A DNA stretch of 64,000 bases from Hirundichthys speculiger (Eukaryota; Chordata; Actinopteri; Beloniformes; Exocoetidae): positions 80,508 through 144,507 of the forward strand of contig JAGFBZ010000332.1 of the NCBI GenBank assembly GCA_018398805.1. The letters run 5' to 3'. Made by a program: the position numbers and the translations under genes. Under the pieces are notes generated by a model, which saw nothing but the letters and a program-made list of their open reading frames with translations, did not search any database and was not told the origin of the DNA. Positions within the stretch are counted from its first letter, which is position 1. Each line of letters begins with the position of its first letter. Shown in pieces: positions 1 through 12,101 of the stretch.

Positions 1-91
1 GTTTGAACAACAAATGTTATGGCACTTTAGTTCATATGGCAGCAGAACATTTGAATAAAGTGACCTTTTTGGTGGTGTCGGGATCTCGTCT

Positions 92-690
92 CTGCTGTTT
101 GCACATGACGTGGTCCTGTTGGCGCCATTGAGTGGGGATCTTCAGCTCTCGCTGGAGCGGTTTGCAGCCGAGTGTGAAGCGGCAGGGATGAGAATCAGCA
201 CCTCCAAATCTGAGACCATAGTTCTCAGTCGGAAAGGGGTAGAATGCCTCCTCCGGGTCGGGAGTGAGGTTCTCCCTCAAGTGGAGGAGTTAAAGTATCT
301 CGGGGTTTTGTTCACAAGTGATGGGGAACGGGAGATCGACAAACGGATTGGTGCAGCATCTGCTGTGGTGCGGATCTGTACCAGTCCGATGTGGTGAAGA
401 GAGTGCTTAGCCAAAAGGCAAGGCTCTCTGTTTACTGGTCGATCTTTGTTCCAACCCTCACCTATGGTCATGAACTGTGGATAGTGACAGAAAGAATGAG
501 ATCGTGGATACAAGCGGTGGAAATGAGTTTTCTCCGCAGGGTGGCTGGACTCTCCCTTAGAGATAGGGTGAGACGTTCAGGCATTCGGGAGAGACTCAGA
601 GTAGAGCCGCTGCTCCTTCACATCTAGAGGAGCCAGTTGAGGTGGTTCGGGCATCTCCCAGGTTTCCTCCTCAGAGGCTCCTGGCTACTA
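92..690 (+). mobile_element. LINE reverse transcriptase fragment (3' half), dead
   Basis: The plus strand reads the palm and thumb part of a non-LTR retrotransposon reverse transcriptase of a type common in teleosts. The catalytic box is at 98-109 but reads FAHD, so the first aspartate of the expected FADD is a histidine. The reading frame runs to about 390, shifts by one register, and continues as LSVYWSIFVPTLTYGHELW. A TAG interrupts the line at about 625 just before RSQLRWFGH. The 5' half, endonuclease and 3' end are absent. The clade (RTE/Rex-like) is inferred from general resemblance only. Confidence 0.8.
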
Positions 691-1684
691 TATTATTGAA
701 CAACAACATGAAGAACAATAAATACTAAAAGATGAATGAAATAAAGTATATAAACACCAAAGTCACCCAGTACCTCACTCCTCTGCAAACCTCTGCAAAC
801 CAGCTGTGTCCGAATTCTGTCAGTCAGAACTGAAGGCCAGTTAGCAGGTCAGTAGACAGAGGCTCATCCTCAGGCACAGGATTTGGTGGAGATTTTGGTT
901 GAAGCATTTCTAATAAAGAGCACATGGTATTGTCATTAGTATATATTTGTTACTGACAGCATTTACAGTGTTTACAAAAGTACAAAGTTATGCAAGAATC
1001 CACACATACACCCCCCTTCAATGGGGGGCGCGCACATACACACACACCTGACAGGTCCTGCAAAGATGTGGCTGCAGAGGTAGATGCTCCTCATTTTGGC
1101 CAGGGGGAGCTGCTCCAAAATATTTCAGAAGTGCCCCTGAATTTACAATAAAGATACAATATGTAAGTTAGATCACACTTAACATGCATCAGTTACCCAA
1201 TTAAAATAAACCATAATAATGCACGAATTATTATCATTTGTTAATATCCTATTAACTAAGCATAACACACTACAAATTATTCAAAAAGCTATATCACATA
1301 AAGCTTACAAAATGTCATGTCAGTGTATATTGACATGAATGTTATTTAAGTTAGCATAGACTCATGTATCGCATTAAAAATTCCACAGTCAGGGCGTACT
1401 ATTGTTTACCAAATTCCCAGACTAATAAGCCTGTGTGAACTTGCACTTGTGTTGTAAACACAAACTAGCCTACTGGTGAAATGCTAGCTGCTAGTTCAGC
1501 AAATCTAAAAAACAGTAGCAACATATTAGCAAGAGGATAAAACATAGCATATAGGCTACTGTTTCATTACATGCAAAATTATCGTCACCTTTTCCGTCCG
1601 TCAATCACCCAGAGTCAAGATTGACGTGATGTAAACAAATACACGATGATGGAGCCACAGATTCCTGGTTTTTTTTTTTTTTTT
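691..1684. other. No recognisable gene; AT-rich spacer
   Basis: I see no coding pattern or element ends here. Minor items are a C6/G6 inverted pair near 1011-1028, a short CA-rich stretch near 1033-1046, and a T run that ends in the palindrome at 1685. Confidence 0.5.
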
Positions 1685-1717
1685 TTTGTATTGGGTTATA
1701 TCATAACCCAATACAAA
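1685..1717. repeat. Perfect 15-bp-arm palindrome
   Basis: The arm TTTGTATTGGGTTAT and its exact reverse complement are separated by three bases (ATC). The palindrome follows a long T run. It could be a MITE end or an A-tail/T-tail junction, but no element could be delimited around it. Confidence 0.8.
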
Positions 1718-1879
1718 TTTTATAAAATCTATGTTAATTTCATGAATGAAATACAGTTTATTTGGAAGTAGCAGTTTGTGTTGTGTGGCCTGGGTTCATG
1801 AGAGGTCAGTCTACCCCCCCTGCTTTTCCTCTGAGAGTGAGACTCAATCTGCTCACAACCTCTGCAGTTGCAGAGTTGA

Positions 1880-1880
<1 letters not shown>

Positions 1881-1911
<31 letters not shown>
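1881..1911. repeat. Homopolymer C31
   Basis: An uninterrupted run of 31 C is followed by G and six more C. Proline- and glycine-rich open frames over it are products of the homopolymer, not genes. Confidence 0.95.
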
Positions 1912-1912
<1 letters not shown>

Positions 1913-2214
1913 CCCCCCGTCTCCCCCTTGCCTTTTCTTCTGACACACACAACGTGTATACATTACTCTCAGCAGCAAGTTGACATAATAGTAGGGGTGC
2001 CCCAGTACCTACTCTAACTTGACGTGGAAATGAGCAGTATTAGTCTAGAGAACTAGCATTTTTTTTTTAAGGGCGCTTGTGTTCCCCCAAATAGATTACG
2101 CCCTGGGCAGTCACCCACATTACCCATAGCAAAAACCACCCCTGTACCTTCTGCCAAGGCTCAGAGAATAGGGAATGTTGTAAAGGTGCTGTTTAAAAAG
2201 AAGAAGAGAGAAGC

Positions 2215-2241
2215 TTTTTTTTTTTGGGGGGGGGGGGGGGG
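2215..2241. repeat. Adjoining T11 and G16 homopolymers
   Basis: A run of 11 T passes directly into 16 G, immediately upstream of the Tc1-like relic. The boundary may mark where that relic was truncated. Run lengths of this kind are unreliable in most sequencing chemistries. Confidence 0.9.
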
Positions 2242-2249
2242 ACTTCGAG

Positions 2250-2835
2250 TTCAGTTTCACGAGCCACACCCGCTCTGATCAAAAGAAACAGATGAGAAAC
2301 AAAGTCATTGACATCTGTCAGTCTGGAAAGGGTTACAAAGCCATTTCTAAAGCTTTGTGAGTCCAGCGAACCACAGTGAGAATCATTATCCACTAATGGA
2401 GAAAGCTTGGATCAGTGGTGAATCTTACCTAGTAAAATTACTCCACGAGCGCATCCATGACTCATCCAGGTCACAAAAGAGCCCAGAACAACATCTAAAG
2501 TGCTGCAGACCTCAGTCAAGGTCAAAGTTGATGGTTCATTCAACATGAATGAGACCGGGGGGGGGAAAACGGCCTCCATGGCAGAGTTCAAGGGTCAAAA
2601 CCACTGCTGACCAAGAAGAATTCTGCTCTCTACCAGAACATCCAGAAGGAGAACGTCCGGCCATCAGTTAAGATCTGAAGCTCAAGAACACCTGGGTTCT
2701 GAAGGAGCAGCAAGTCCACCTCTGAATGGCTCAAAGTCCAGACTGAAATCTAACTGAGATGCTGTGGCAGGACCTTCAACAGGCCGTTCATGCTGGAAAA
2801 CCCTCCAATGTGGTTGAATTAAGGCCACGTTGGTT
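2250..2835 (+). mobile_element. Tc1/mariner-type transposase relic
   Basis: Plus-strand frames give RNKVIDICQSGKGYKAISKA, then a TGA at 2358, then VQRTTVRIIIH, which matches the N-terminal paired-type DNA-binding domain of fish Tc1 transposases. Further on, SMAEFKGQNHC and later EMLWQDLQQAVHAGKPSNV-like nucleotide patterns recall the middle and C-terminal end of the same family. Stops and frameshifts are frequent and no terminal inverted repeats were found. This is an old, non-functional copy. Confidence 0.75.
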
Positions 2836-2888
2836 TGGAGGAGTTTTTCCCTTAATAAATGAAATCATCCTCTAACAACTGCTTTAAG

Positions 2889-3248
2889 CAGTGATTCCCA
2901 AAGTGTGGGCTGCAGCCCCCTGGTGGGCCGTGAGAGGTCATTAAAATTAAACAAATACGTTTTAAATCCTCGATCTTTTTAAAATATGTTTTTAACTACT
3001 GTTAAATATTAATGACATTATTCAAAAATATTAAGAAGTAACAAAACAAACCAGTTCCGTGTTATACTATCATCATCTTAACTTAATATGACAAGTGTCA
3101 CCTTATTTGTTGACCCCTTACATTAATGTCAGAACATAGCTTCTAGTCCTGTATGTTGATCACAGTTGTGATTAAAGATTTCGGTGGGCCGCGGAGATTT
3201 TTCACATTTCAAATTGGGCCTTGGTATTCTGAAGCTTGGGAATGGCTG
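2889..3248. mobile_element. Non-autonomous hAT element (MITE), 360 bp
   Basis: The left end CAGTGATTCCCAAAGT and the reverse complement of the right end CAGCCATTCCCAAGCT are matching imperfect TIRs. Flanking 8-bp direct repeats are GCTTTAAG (2881-2888) and GCTTTGAG (3249-3256), seven of eight identical. The 8-bp target duplication and CAG start are hAT hallmarks. There is no coding capacity inside. Confidence 0.85.
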
Positions 3249-3329
3249 GCTTTGAGCATCTTTGTCTGATTTTAAAATGTGTTTGATGATCTGAAACATG
3301 TCAGTGTGACAAAACTAGAACAGAAGAAA

Positions 3330-3495
3330 TCAGAATAGACCTCTGCTGTAGAATGAATGAATGAATGTGTCTCATGTGGATCCTGATCAGAGCTGCATGT
3401 TACATTTATTTAGAGGTTCACAGAAGAAAATGATGGTGCAGCTGCAGTTATTTTCTGACACAAACATGAATGCAGCTTTTTTTTCAAGCTTAAAC
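3330..3495 (-). repeat. Inverted copy of zinc-finger intron sequence
   Basis: This stretch is the reverse complement of intron sequence at about 43,486-43,640 and 5,560-5,705 (shared landmarks GACCTCTGCTGTAGAATG and AAGCTGCATTCATG). It resembles the 43-kb copy more closely, because it keeps TTATTTAGAGGTTC, which the 5.6-kb copy has altered. It is a third, inverted piece of the zinc-finger repeat unit, without exon sequence. Confidence 0.75.
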
Positions 3496-4090
3496 CTGAA
3501 ACACTCAGCACGTGGAAGACATCATTTTCAGCAGCTGTTTTGTTGCTGGATCATCAGACTCATCATCTCAAGTTTACTGGAAAAATAAAACCCAGAGAAT
3601 CAAACTAAGACTGCACAAACATCTAAAGACAAAGTAGTGCAGTCTGAGTGTGTTTGGGTGACAGAGAAACTCGGTGAAGGGCTGTGTAGAACCTGGACGA
3701 GGTTAAAAGGGGTTCAGTCTGGTCTGAAAAGGTTATTCCTGGGCCCTGTTGCCAAATGGTGGAAGGAAAAGGTCCAAGAGTCCGACTGGAACGCTCCCAC
3801 CTTCGTTCAGCTACAGTGAAGCTCGGCTGGCTTCGTTACTTCATTCTGGTCAAATCTGTCAATGAGTTCTGCCTTTAAACCAACATGGTGGATTTAAAAT
3901 AAACCAGTCAAGATGAGTTCAAAGAGAAGCTTTAATTTAAGAGGTTTCACAAAAATAACATTGATCATTTAGGAAGTGGAACCTTTTTGAACATCAGTCA
4001 TAAAAGTATTTGGACAAACCAACAATTCTTTGTGGGCCCTCCTGGCTTCAGTTAACAAAACGCTGATGTACATCGAACATGAACAGGTTC

Positions 4091-4258
4091 TCAAGAATCC
4101 ACCTCACCTGTGTGGACCTTCATGTGATGATTTAAATTACATTTTTGATTGAAACCTTTTCCACATGTTCCACAGGAATAAGCCCTTTCTCCAGCGTGGA
4201 CTCTCATGTGGGACAAGAAATTACAGTGTTTAATGAATTTCTTTCCACATTCTTTGCA
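4091..4258 (-). pseudogene. Two zinc fingers stranded beyond the copy A stop
   Basis: The frame of the zinc-finger exon continues after the TAA as CKECGKKFIKHCNFLSH, then SCGTCGKGFNQKCNLNHH, then TGEVDS and a TGA at 4091-4093. Both fingers keep their Cys and His ligands. This is the expected original C terminus of the protein, now untranslated unless the stop is read through. Confidence 0.85.
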
Positions 4259-5266
<1,008 letters not shown>

Positions 5267-5703
5267 TTAATAACTGAATGAAACCATCAGACCTCAGAAG
5301 TACATCAGAATGTCTTCTGTGTCGTGTTTTAATCACATGTGTAATAGTGAGTATCGTCATCATCAGCAGAGACAAATATCACCTTTCACTTCACCTGTTT
5401 ACTCTCTGCTGTCATCAGTTTACTGTCTGCTGTTTCTGTCTATATATGCATCTATATATTTGTTAAACCTCTTAAATTAAAGCTTCAGTCCACACTTTAA
5501 ATCAAATCTTCACATATTTCAGGAAGACCTAAGAAAATGAGTGTTTAAGGTTTATGCTTTAAAAAAAAGCTGCATTCATGTTTGTGTCAGAAAATAACTG
5601 CAGCTGCACCATCATTTTCTTCTGTGAACTTCTAAATGTAACATGCAACTGATCATCATCATTCATTCCATCCATTCATTCATTCTACAGCAGAGGTCCA
5701 TAC

Positions 5704-6062
5704 CTATTTTGTGTAACCTTATTTGTGGCTTCCAGCTGATATCCAGCAGTCTGTGTTGATGACAGATTTCTTCTCTGCACTGATTAAAATCTTCTGGAAT
5801 CACTTCCAACTTCTCTTCTTTACATCTGGACGTCTGAAGCAGAACAGATTTCTGTGTCCTGATTCAATACAAGCTGCTCCTCCTGGTGCTGAAGAGCTCC
5901 TGCTGTTCCTCTTTAATCTGTGGAGGTTCTGGTTCCTCCTGTTCCTCTTCAATCTGTGGAGGTTCTGGTTCCTCCTGGTCCTGACTGGAGTTCTCTCTTC
6001 ATCACAGAGATGTTGGTCAGCTAACTCCTCCTCCTTCTCACAGACATGCTGTTGTGGAACAT
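5704..6062 (-). pseudogene. Middle exon of zinc-finger gene (copy A), frameshifted
   Basis: It is homologous to the intact exon at 43,641-44,036: an acceptor, then DVPQQHVCEKEEELADQHLC, and a donor GGTATGG. It is 359 nt against 396 nt in copy B. One G is missing in the GAAGAG(G)AGAAC segment, and other indels of 4, 2 and 3 nt plus an 11-codon repeat-unit loss follow. The net change is not a multiple of three, so including this exon breaks the frame of the zinc-finger exon. The family uses this acidic segment (repeats of QEEPEPPQIKEE) as a linker. Confidence 0.8.
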
Positions 6063-6659
6063 CTGGATGGACAGAGCAGCACAAAAGTGTTACTGAAGTA
6101 AAGATAGAAAATACAGTGCTGTTGAAAAAGTATTTGCACCCTCACAGATTTCTTCTGTTCTTTCTTTTTTTGGTCTAACTCAATTATCATAAAAAGATAC
6201 ATATGTTAAACATGAGCACATGAACACACACACATTAAAACAATGATTTAAGACTGTTATGTGTTCTTATCTTTTCTTTAAAAAATGATTTAGCTCAGTG
6301 AATTTCTTTCAATACTTTAAACGTTGAGTTTTTTGACATTTCAGAAAGAAAATGTCATTATTAAACGTTTAGATGGTTTAAAAAAATGGGTATTAACCTG
6401 GTTTCAGTTTTAATATACAATGGATGTTTGACCAAAAATAAATGTAGGATGGTGAAGACAGTTTTAAAAATGTTTCTGACATTTTAGTTTTGATATCACC
6501 CATGACCTCACACTCCGTCTCTCACTGGTGGAAAACAAGAAACACGTGTTTTCTCGATTTCCGAATCAGTGAATCTGTGATCGACTTCCCGGTCTGCTTC
6601 AGAAAAGAATGAACACGCAACTCACTGAATTTGTTACAGTTGCTTTGACAGAGCCGCAC

Positions 6660-7140
6660 CGTTTCAACATTTTTTTTAATTTAGTTTTATTTTATTTTAG
6701 TTTATGTTTTATTGTTTTCTTTAATTTTGTTGTTTTGTTCAATTATTTAATTTTCTTTTGTTTCATTTTCTTTTGTTTCATTATTTTTATTTTATTGTTT
6801 TATTTCATTGTTTTCTTTTTGTTGTTTTGTTTTCTTTTTTAATTATTTTATTTTTATTGTTTTCTATTATTTTATTGTTTTGTTTCATTATCTTTTGTTT
6901 AATTATTTTCTTTTGTTTTATTGATTTTTTTATTTTGTTGTTTTGTTTCATTTTCTTTTGAGTCATTTTTTTTATTTTGTTTTATTTCATTGTTTTGTTT
7001 TCTTTTCTTTTTTAATTATTTTATTTTTATTTTTTTCTATTATTTTGGTGTTTTGTTTCATTTTCTTTTGTTTAATTATTTTATTGTATTTTATTTTATT
7101 GTTTTGCTCTATTTTGCTCTTTTGTTTCATTTAGCTGGAT
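6660..7140 (+). repeat. T-rich (TTTTATT-type) low-complexity tract, copy A
   Basis: About 480 bp consist of TTTTATT/TTTTGTT variants, matched by 44,660-45,030 in copy B. Phenylalanine-rich open frames across it are artefacts of composition. It lies in the intron upstream of the middle exon. Confidence 0.9.
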
Positions 7141-7164
7141 AGCTGGATTCTCTTATGTATTAAT

Positions 7165-7690
7165 ATAGCTGTTCACAGTGTTTTGGAGTTTAAGTTAGAA
7201 TGAAAAACATGGCCCACCCAAGATTTTCTCAGTCTGATATGGTCCTTCTTTAATAAATGGGTTTCTTGAAGAAATACAATGTCACACCTTCAATGTTTGA
7301 GATGGTTAAATATTTTGGCTCTCTTTACAGGGACATTCAAACCTTTTACATTCCAGCTAATCAGTCGCACGTCATTCATGGTTTTTTCCACATCCATCTG
7401 AAAACAAAGCAGTAACGATGGCAGCGACCAGGCAAACCAGTGACAGCATGACAAACAACCTCTTCATTAGAGATAAAGAAAAATACACAGCAACTAAAAA
7501 CATATTCAGAGATTCTTGTACGCATAAAAAAGGCAAGTGTAAGTTTTAAAGAAAAAAAAAGCAATATTGATAATAAACTAAGAGCCAAAATGAAAAGGTA
7601 AAAGTAAATAAGTCCTAACAAGGTTCAAGAATCAAGAAATTAAAGTATAACAGATCCAGAAGTCGAAAGGATAAACTTAGATAGTAAACA
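7165..7690 (-). mobile_element. L1-type LINE fragment, start of ORF2 endonuclease
   Basis: On the minus strand an ATG at 7379 begins MNDVRLISWNVKGLN, the start of an L1-clade apurinic endonuclease. FLQETHLLKKDHIRLRKSW follows across the shared duplication edge, and the match fades near 7165. Stops are present. Unusually for a LINE, the 5' part of ORF2 is kept and the 3' part lost. The same piece occurs at 45,060-45,145 in copy B. Confidence 0.75.
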
Positions 7691-9170
7691 TTTGTCAATC
7701 AATCAATCAATCTTTTTTTGTATAGCGCTTTTCATGCAAAAACATGCAACACAAAGTCCTTTACAGAATTAAAAACAAATTATCACAATAAAACCCCTTC
7801 CCTCCCACCCTCCATACTAAACACACACACAATCACACCCAATAAGGCGACATGGCATGGCACTGAGGATCAAGGAAACGCCGCCTTTGGGGCCATCCAC
7901 ACCGGGAGGAGCCGCAGGCCCTATCTGGGCCCCCCGACTCCAACCGACAGGCGGACCCCCAGATCAGAAGGAGGAACCCCCAGCCAGCCAGCCAGCCAGA
8001 CCAGAGGGACCCAAGGACAGCACCCCCAGTCACCTGACACAGCTCCCAGTGTGGAGGACCCCCCTGAGGAAACACTGGAGTTAAAAGATAATGACTAAAA
8101 GCATAAAATAGCAAGATAAAAGCAGATAAAAGCATCATCTTAAAAAGCAAGTTAAAAGGAGCAACATAAAACAGGATAGCACCAGATAAAAACGTAAGAA
8201 GAGTTTAAAATATTAATTAAAAGCCTGATTAAAAAGGTGTGTCTTTAGTCTTCCTTTAAAAATATCAACAGTCTCTGCAGTCCTGAGGCCCTCCGGCAGG
8301 CTGGTCCACAGGTGGGGGCCATAGTGGCTAAATGCTGCCTCACCGTGGGTTTTTGTTCTGGGTTTTGGTTTGGTTAAAAGGCCAGTGCCGGAGGACCGCA
8401 GGGTCCGCGAGGGTTGATATGGTAAAAGCAGGTCAGATAAGTAAGAGGGCGCGAGGCCATTAAGACATTTAAAAACCAGTAAGAGAATCTTAAAATCGAT
8501 CCTGAAGCGGACGGGGAGCCAATGCAGCGACTTTAAAACTGGCGTAATGTGTTCTCGCCCTCTGGTCTTCGTCACCACGCGAGCGGCTGAGTTCTGTAAT
8601 AATTGGAGATTTAAAATACTCTTTTTGGGAAGACCAGAGAGCAGGGCATTACAATAATCCAGGCGACATGAAATAAAAGCATGCATTAGCACCTCCGTAC
8701 TGGCCTGAGAGAGAACGGGCGGACTCTGGCTATGTTCTTAAGGTGATAAAAACCTATTTTTGTTATATTTTTGATATGTGGGATAAAATTTAGCTCAGAG
8801 TCAAAAATCACGCCCAAATTCTTTACTGATTGGGTCGGTTTAAGATCCTTTAGTTTTGGTAAAAGTTTCTCTCTCTGGCCTTCAGGACCTATAACTAAAA
8901 CCTCAGTTTTGTCTTGGTTGAGCTGTAGGAAATTCTCTGCCATCCATGACTTGATGTCTACAATGCAGTTAAAAAGGACATCAATTGGTCCTGTGTCATC
9001 AGGAGACATTGCAATGTACAGCTGTGTATCATCTGCATAACTGTGGAAGCTGATGCCATGTCTCCTGATGACGTCCCCAAGGTGTGTGTGAACAATCTCA
9101 AACTAAAGACCAGTATAATTCCATGTCCTACCAGTAACATCCAGAGTCAGTTTGCCAACCTACTTGGTAG
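7691..9170 (-). mobile_element. L2-type LINE, 5'-truncated, 3' end intact
   Basis: The minus strand carries the C-terminal half of a reverse transcriptase. The catalytic YADD is intact at about 9028-9039 (FHSYADDTQLYIAMSPDD), followed by LNQDKTEVLVIG and [17 protein letters not shown] to the end of the protein at 8213. A frameshift lies near the YADD segment and another near 8690. The 3' UTR contains a GC-rich block (7860-8080). The element ends in tandem GATT/TCAATCAA units at 7695-7712, the usual tail of L2-type LINEs. It is inactive by truncation. Confidence 0.85.
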
Positions 9171-9737
9171 CGATCGTCTTATCATAAAATTACTGAGCAT
9201 CATCAGGTGAATTGAAGGTGTGCACGTCGTTTCTGTGCATCACACGCAGGCGAGTGGAACCGCACGTTTTTCCGGTACAGATAGAGCCCTATGAAATCTG
9301 TTTTATTTTTTCTCAAATAACATTTTTAAGTTTTTTCATTTTAGGTGTTTTTCGGTTTTTAATTTTTGAAAATTCAATTTTAAGCATTTTATGCACATTT
9401 AACCCCAAGACAGTATATAAGCATATTATGCAATTATAACAGTAAACTTTAATGTTTTTGTACATTTTGTGTCCAACAAAACAAATGTTTTGTTGACAAA
9501 CAAAAAAAATTCAAAATTTCTTTTTATGTAATAAATAACTAAGAAAAAAATAAATCAGGTAAAATAGGTCAAATCTATTTAATAGGGATGCAAGATAACA
9601 GTTAATTAAACCGATACCGATAACTTTCAGCTCTTAAAGGCCGATAACACACACATATACCTAAGATCATTACATCAATACTATGAACAAAACCAAAAAC
9701 AGTTTTGACTCTTTAAATGAACAGATATTTATCTTTT

Positions 9738-10437
9738 TGAAGGGAAAAAATACTGAGCTCTGTGTCCTGAACTGTCCTATTCAACTCTTCATATCAATTA
9801 TGCTCATGTATTATCAATTATGTTCATGTATTACTGCTGATTATGCACCTTTTTGGATTAGGACATTTCAGGCCAGAGGTGGAAACTCTGTGTCCTGAAA
9901 ATGTCCTGATTCAACTCTTTCATATCAACTAAATGCTGATACAACTATTTATCAACTAGGGAGAGATACACTCTGTTATGGGATTCCTTCCCATGGGGAC
10001 TGAGTTCCATGGCAGGATGCCGGACAAAGTGTGTGAGCTTGCAGAGGGGGGACGGGCCCTCCCTCCTTCACATGCCAGAATATTGTTAAAAGACTATAAA
10101 GACGGGGAAACCCGAAGGTTCTGGTAGAGTCAGCTGCGGGTCTGTGCACGACTTCCAGCCGGGTTAAAGGCCACTCTGCCAGTCTGTGTCAAGGTAAGAG
10201 TGAAAAAGTGCTTAACCCTGATGAATGTCAGTGATCTGTTTTGCTTGCTATTTTGTGGGGAATAACCTGACACATTATTCTAGCGAAAGAGCGAGTGTGT
10301 GTCTTCTATGTGCAATGCTTGCTATCTGTGGGGAATAATATATATATATATATATTATTCTAGCAAAAAGCGAGTGTGTGTGTGTTTCATTTTGTGCAGC
10401 CAACCACTCCGAACCTGATAAATTTTCTCATAAAACA
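9738..10437 (+). repeat. 5' LTR (700 bp)
   Basis: It runs from TGAAGGGAAAA to CTCATAAAACA. A TATA-like CTATAAAG is at about 10,093. A splice-donor-like AAGGTAAGAG is at 10,191-10,200. A short TA run lies at about 10,327. It matches the 3' LTR at 14,261 onward with scattered substitutions and a few small indels. Confidence 0.9.
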
Positions 10438-10457
10438 TTTGGCGTTGTCGGCAGGAT
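10438..10457 (+). promoter_or_regulatory. Candidate tRNA primer-binding site
   Basis: The bases directly after the LTR read TTTGGCGTTGTCGGCAGGAT, the expected place for a primer-binding site (TGG from its second base). I could not assign it to a tRNA with confidence. Confidence 0.5.
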
Positions 10458-11511
10458 AAAAGAAAACTGATGAACGTTTTCTTGAGTGGCTGCAGTACAA
10501 AATGTTTAAGTGTCCTGTAGCTCAGAGCCTGACAGACAGAGGGAGACCCCCGGGTCCTGGTTGTCTGAGATTAAGGATGAAATTGTAGATGAAGCATGCA
10601 TAATGGGATTGTAGGACTGTGGTTTTTGAGCTCAAATGTGAAAAAAAAAAAAAAAAACAGGGACGCCTGTTCTGTACTGCTTTGTCTGTTTTTGAAAGTG
10701 AAGAATTCTTTGGATGAGAAGAGGAGCTGCACGCTCCCGTGGCATGCAGTAGCTTTGTGTCAGGGAAAGCGCGTCCACGCGCGTGGAGAAGTTTGTCAGA
10801 CGATTGGAGTTGTAGGTTTACAGAGAACGTGTGTGTGTCTGTTAGATGAGAGTGGAGTAGATAAAGTACTGTGTGTGTCTAAGCAGCGGGGGAGTGCACG
10901 CCCCAGCTGCTCTTCTTTGTAAACGCGCGAGTCTGATTATTTTTGTGAATTGGGTTAAGATTGTATGAAACTGAATTTTTATGAGTCTCTCTGTTGACTG
11001 TTGACTCTGTTGTAAAATAAAAGTTAAGGTTAAAATCCATGAGCCCTTTGAATGACTATTTTTTCTAAAGAAGAGATGGTTTTGTTAAAAGGTAAAATCT
11101 ATGACAAACAGAATGGACATTTTTCTGGAATGAGTGTAAAATAAAAAATAATAAGATGTCATAATATAGATATAGAACGATGCATATGGTATTGTCAATG
11201 GTTTAGCTATAATAGATAAATGGTTGGTAACTCTGTCCGTCTCTAGGGCGTGGCAGATTTTTCTGTGAGAGGCGATGCGAGTTCTTTAGTGATCACAGCT
11301 AGACTGTCTCTATGCTGAATTTTCAGGGACGGAGCTAGACGAGTAGGTGCATCCATGCGCCAATGGTCTTTTAGCGTCCGCCCAGGAGGTGTGTCTTGTC
11401 ACGCCCCCTTCCTTTTAAGGAGGAAAGAGGTTTGAGGTAGAGGAGATGATGGAATCTAGTTGTACATCCGTGTAAAGTCAGTAATCAGAAAGCTACCTTA
11501 AAATGTCTGAA
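10458..11511 (+). other. Retroviral leader and deleted gag/pol region
   Basis: This is where gag and the first parts of pol should lie. I find no recognisable matrix, capsid, protease or reverse transcriptase. The 108-residue open frame at 10,596-10,922 begins in a poly-A stretch and shows no family features; I do not call it a gene. Confidence 0.5.
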
Positions 11512-11909
11512 TATGATTGAGCAAACTGACAACGGCACCTATTTCACGGGAAATAAAATATAGAATTGGGCAAGAAGTAATAGTGTGGAATGGATCTATC
11601 ATGTTCCATAGCACCCTCAGGCAGCAGGCCTGAAAGAGCGAATTAATGCACTCTTAAAGTCCTCGCCAAGAAAAAGCTAATCCAGATAAAGCTCTGGATA
11701 ATTGGAGGAAGAATCTTCCTGATGTGATCAAACAGATCAACAACAGGCCATTAGAAGGAGGAGTTACACCCTCAATAGGACGATCACTGCACCGTGACAT
11801 CCCTGACAAAGAGCCAATTATGACCCAAGTAGTAATCAAACCCTGTCAGATGTCAGAGGTGGATGAAATTTCGGATCCTCTGACCAAGCTGGAGCCAAAG
11901 TATGGGTGA
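11512..11909 (+). pseudogene. Retroviral integrase remnant
   Basis: The fragments IEQTDNGTYFTGNK and HPQAAGLKERINALL resemble the D- and E-containing core of retroviral integrases. A later open stretch (11,724-11,909) gives INNRPLEGGVTPSIGR and resembles the C-terminal part. Stops and frameshifts separate the pieces. This is all that is left of pol. Confidence 0.75.
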
Positions 11910-12101
11910 GACAGGAAAATGGTCCACCCAGGCCGGCTGAACTGATTGCCTAAGGCAATGATAGAACATGCACTGTGATGTACACTGGAGAGCAGAACTG
12001 GGTGACGATCCCACTTAGCAAATGTTATTTGCGTGAAAACTAATCTTGTGTGTCTTATGAAGTTCTGTATGTTGCAGGAATGACCTGGTGGAGACTGCTG
12101 A

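Noticed and set aside
1746..1983. Proline-rich and glycine-rich open frames on both strands
   Set aside because: They are created by the C31 homopolymer.
6609..7142. Several phenylalanine-rich open frames
   Set aside because: They follow a T-rich low-complexity tract in three frames and recur in copy B only because the tract does.
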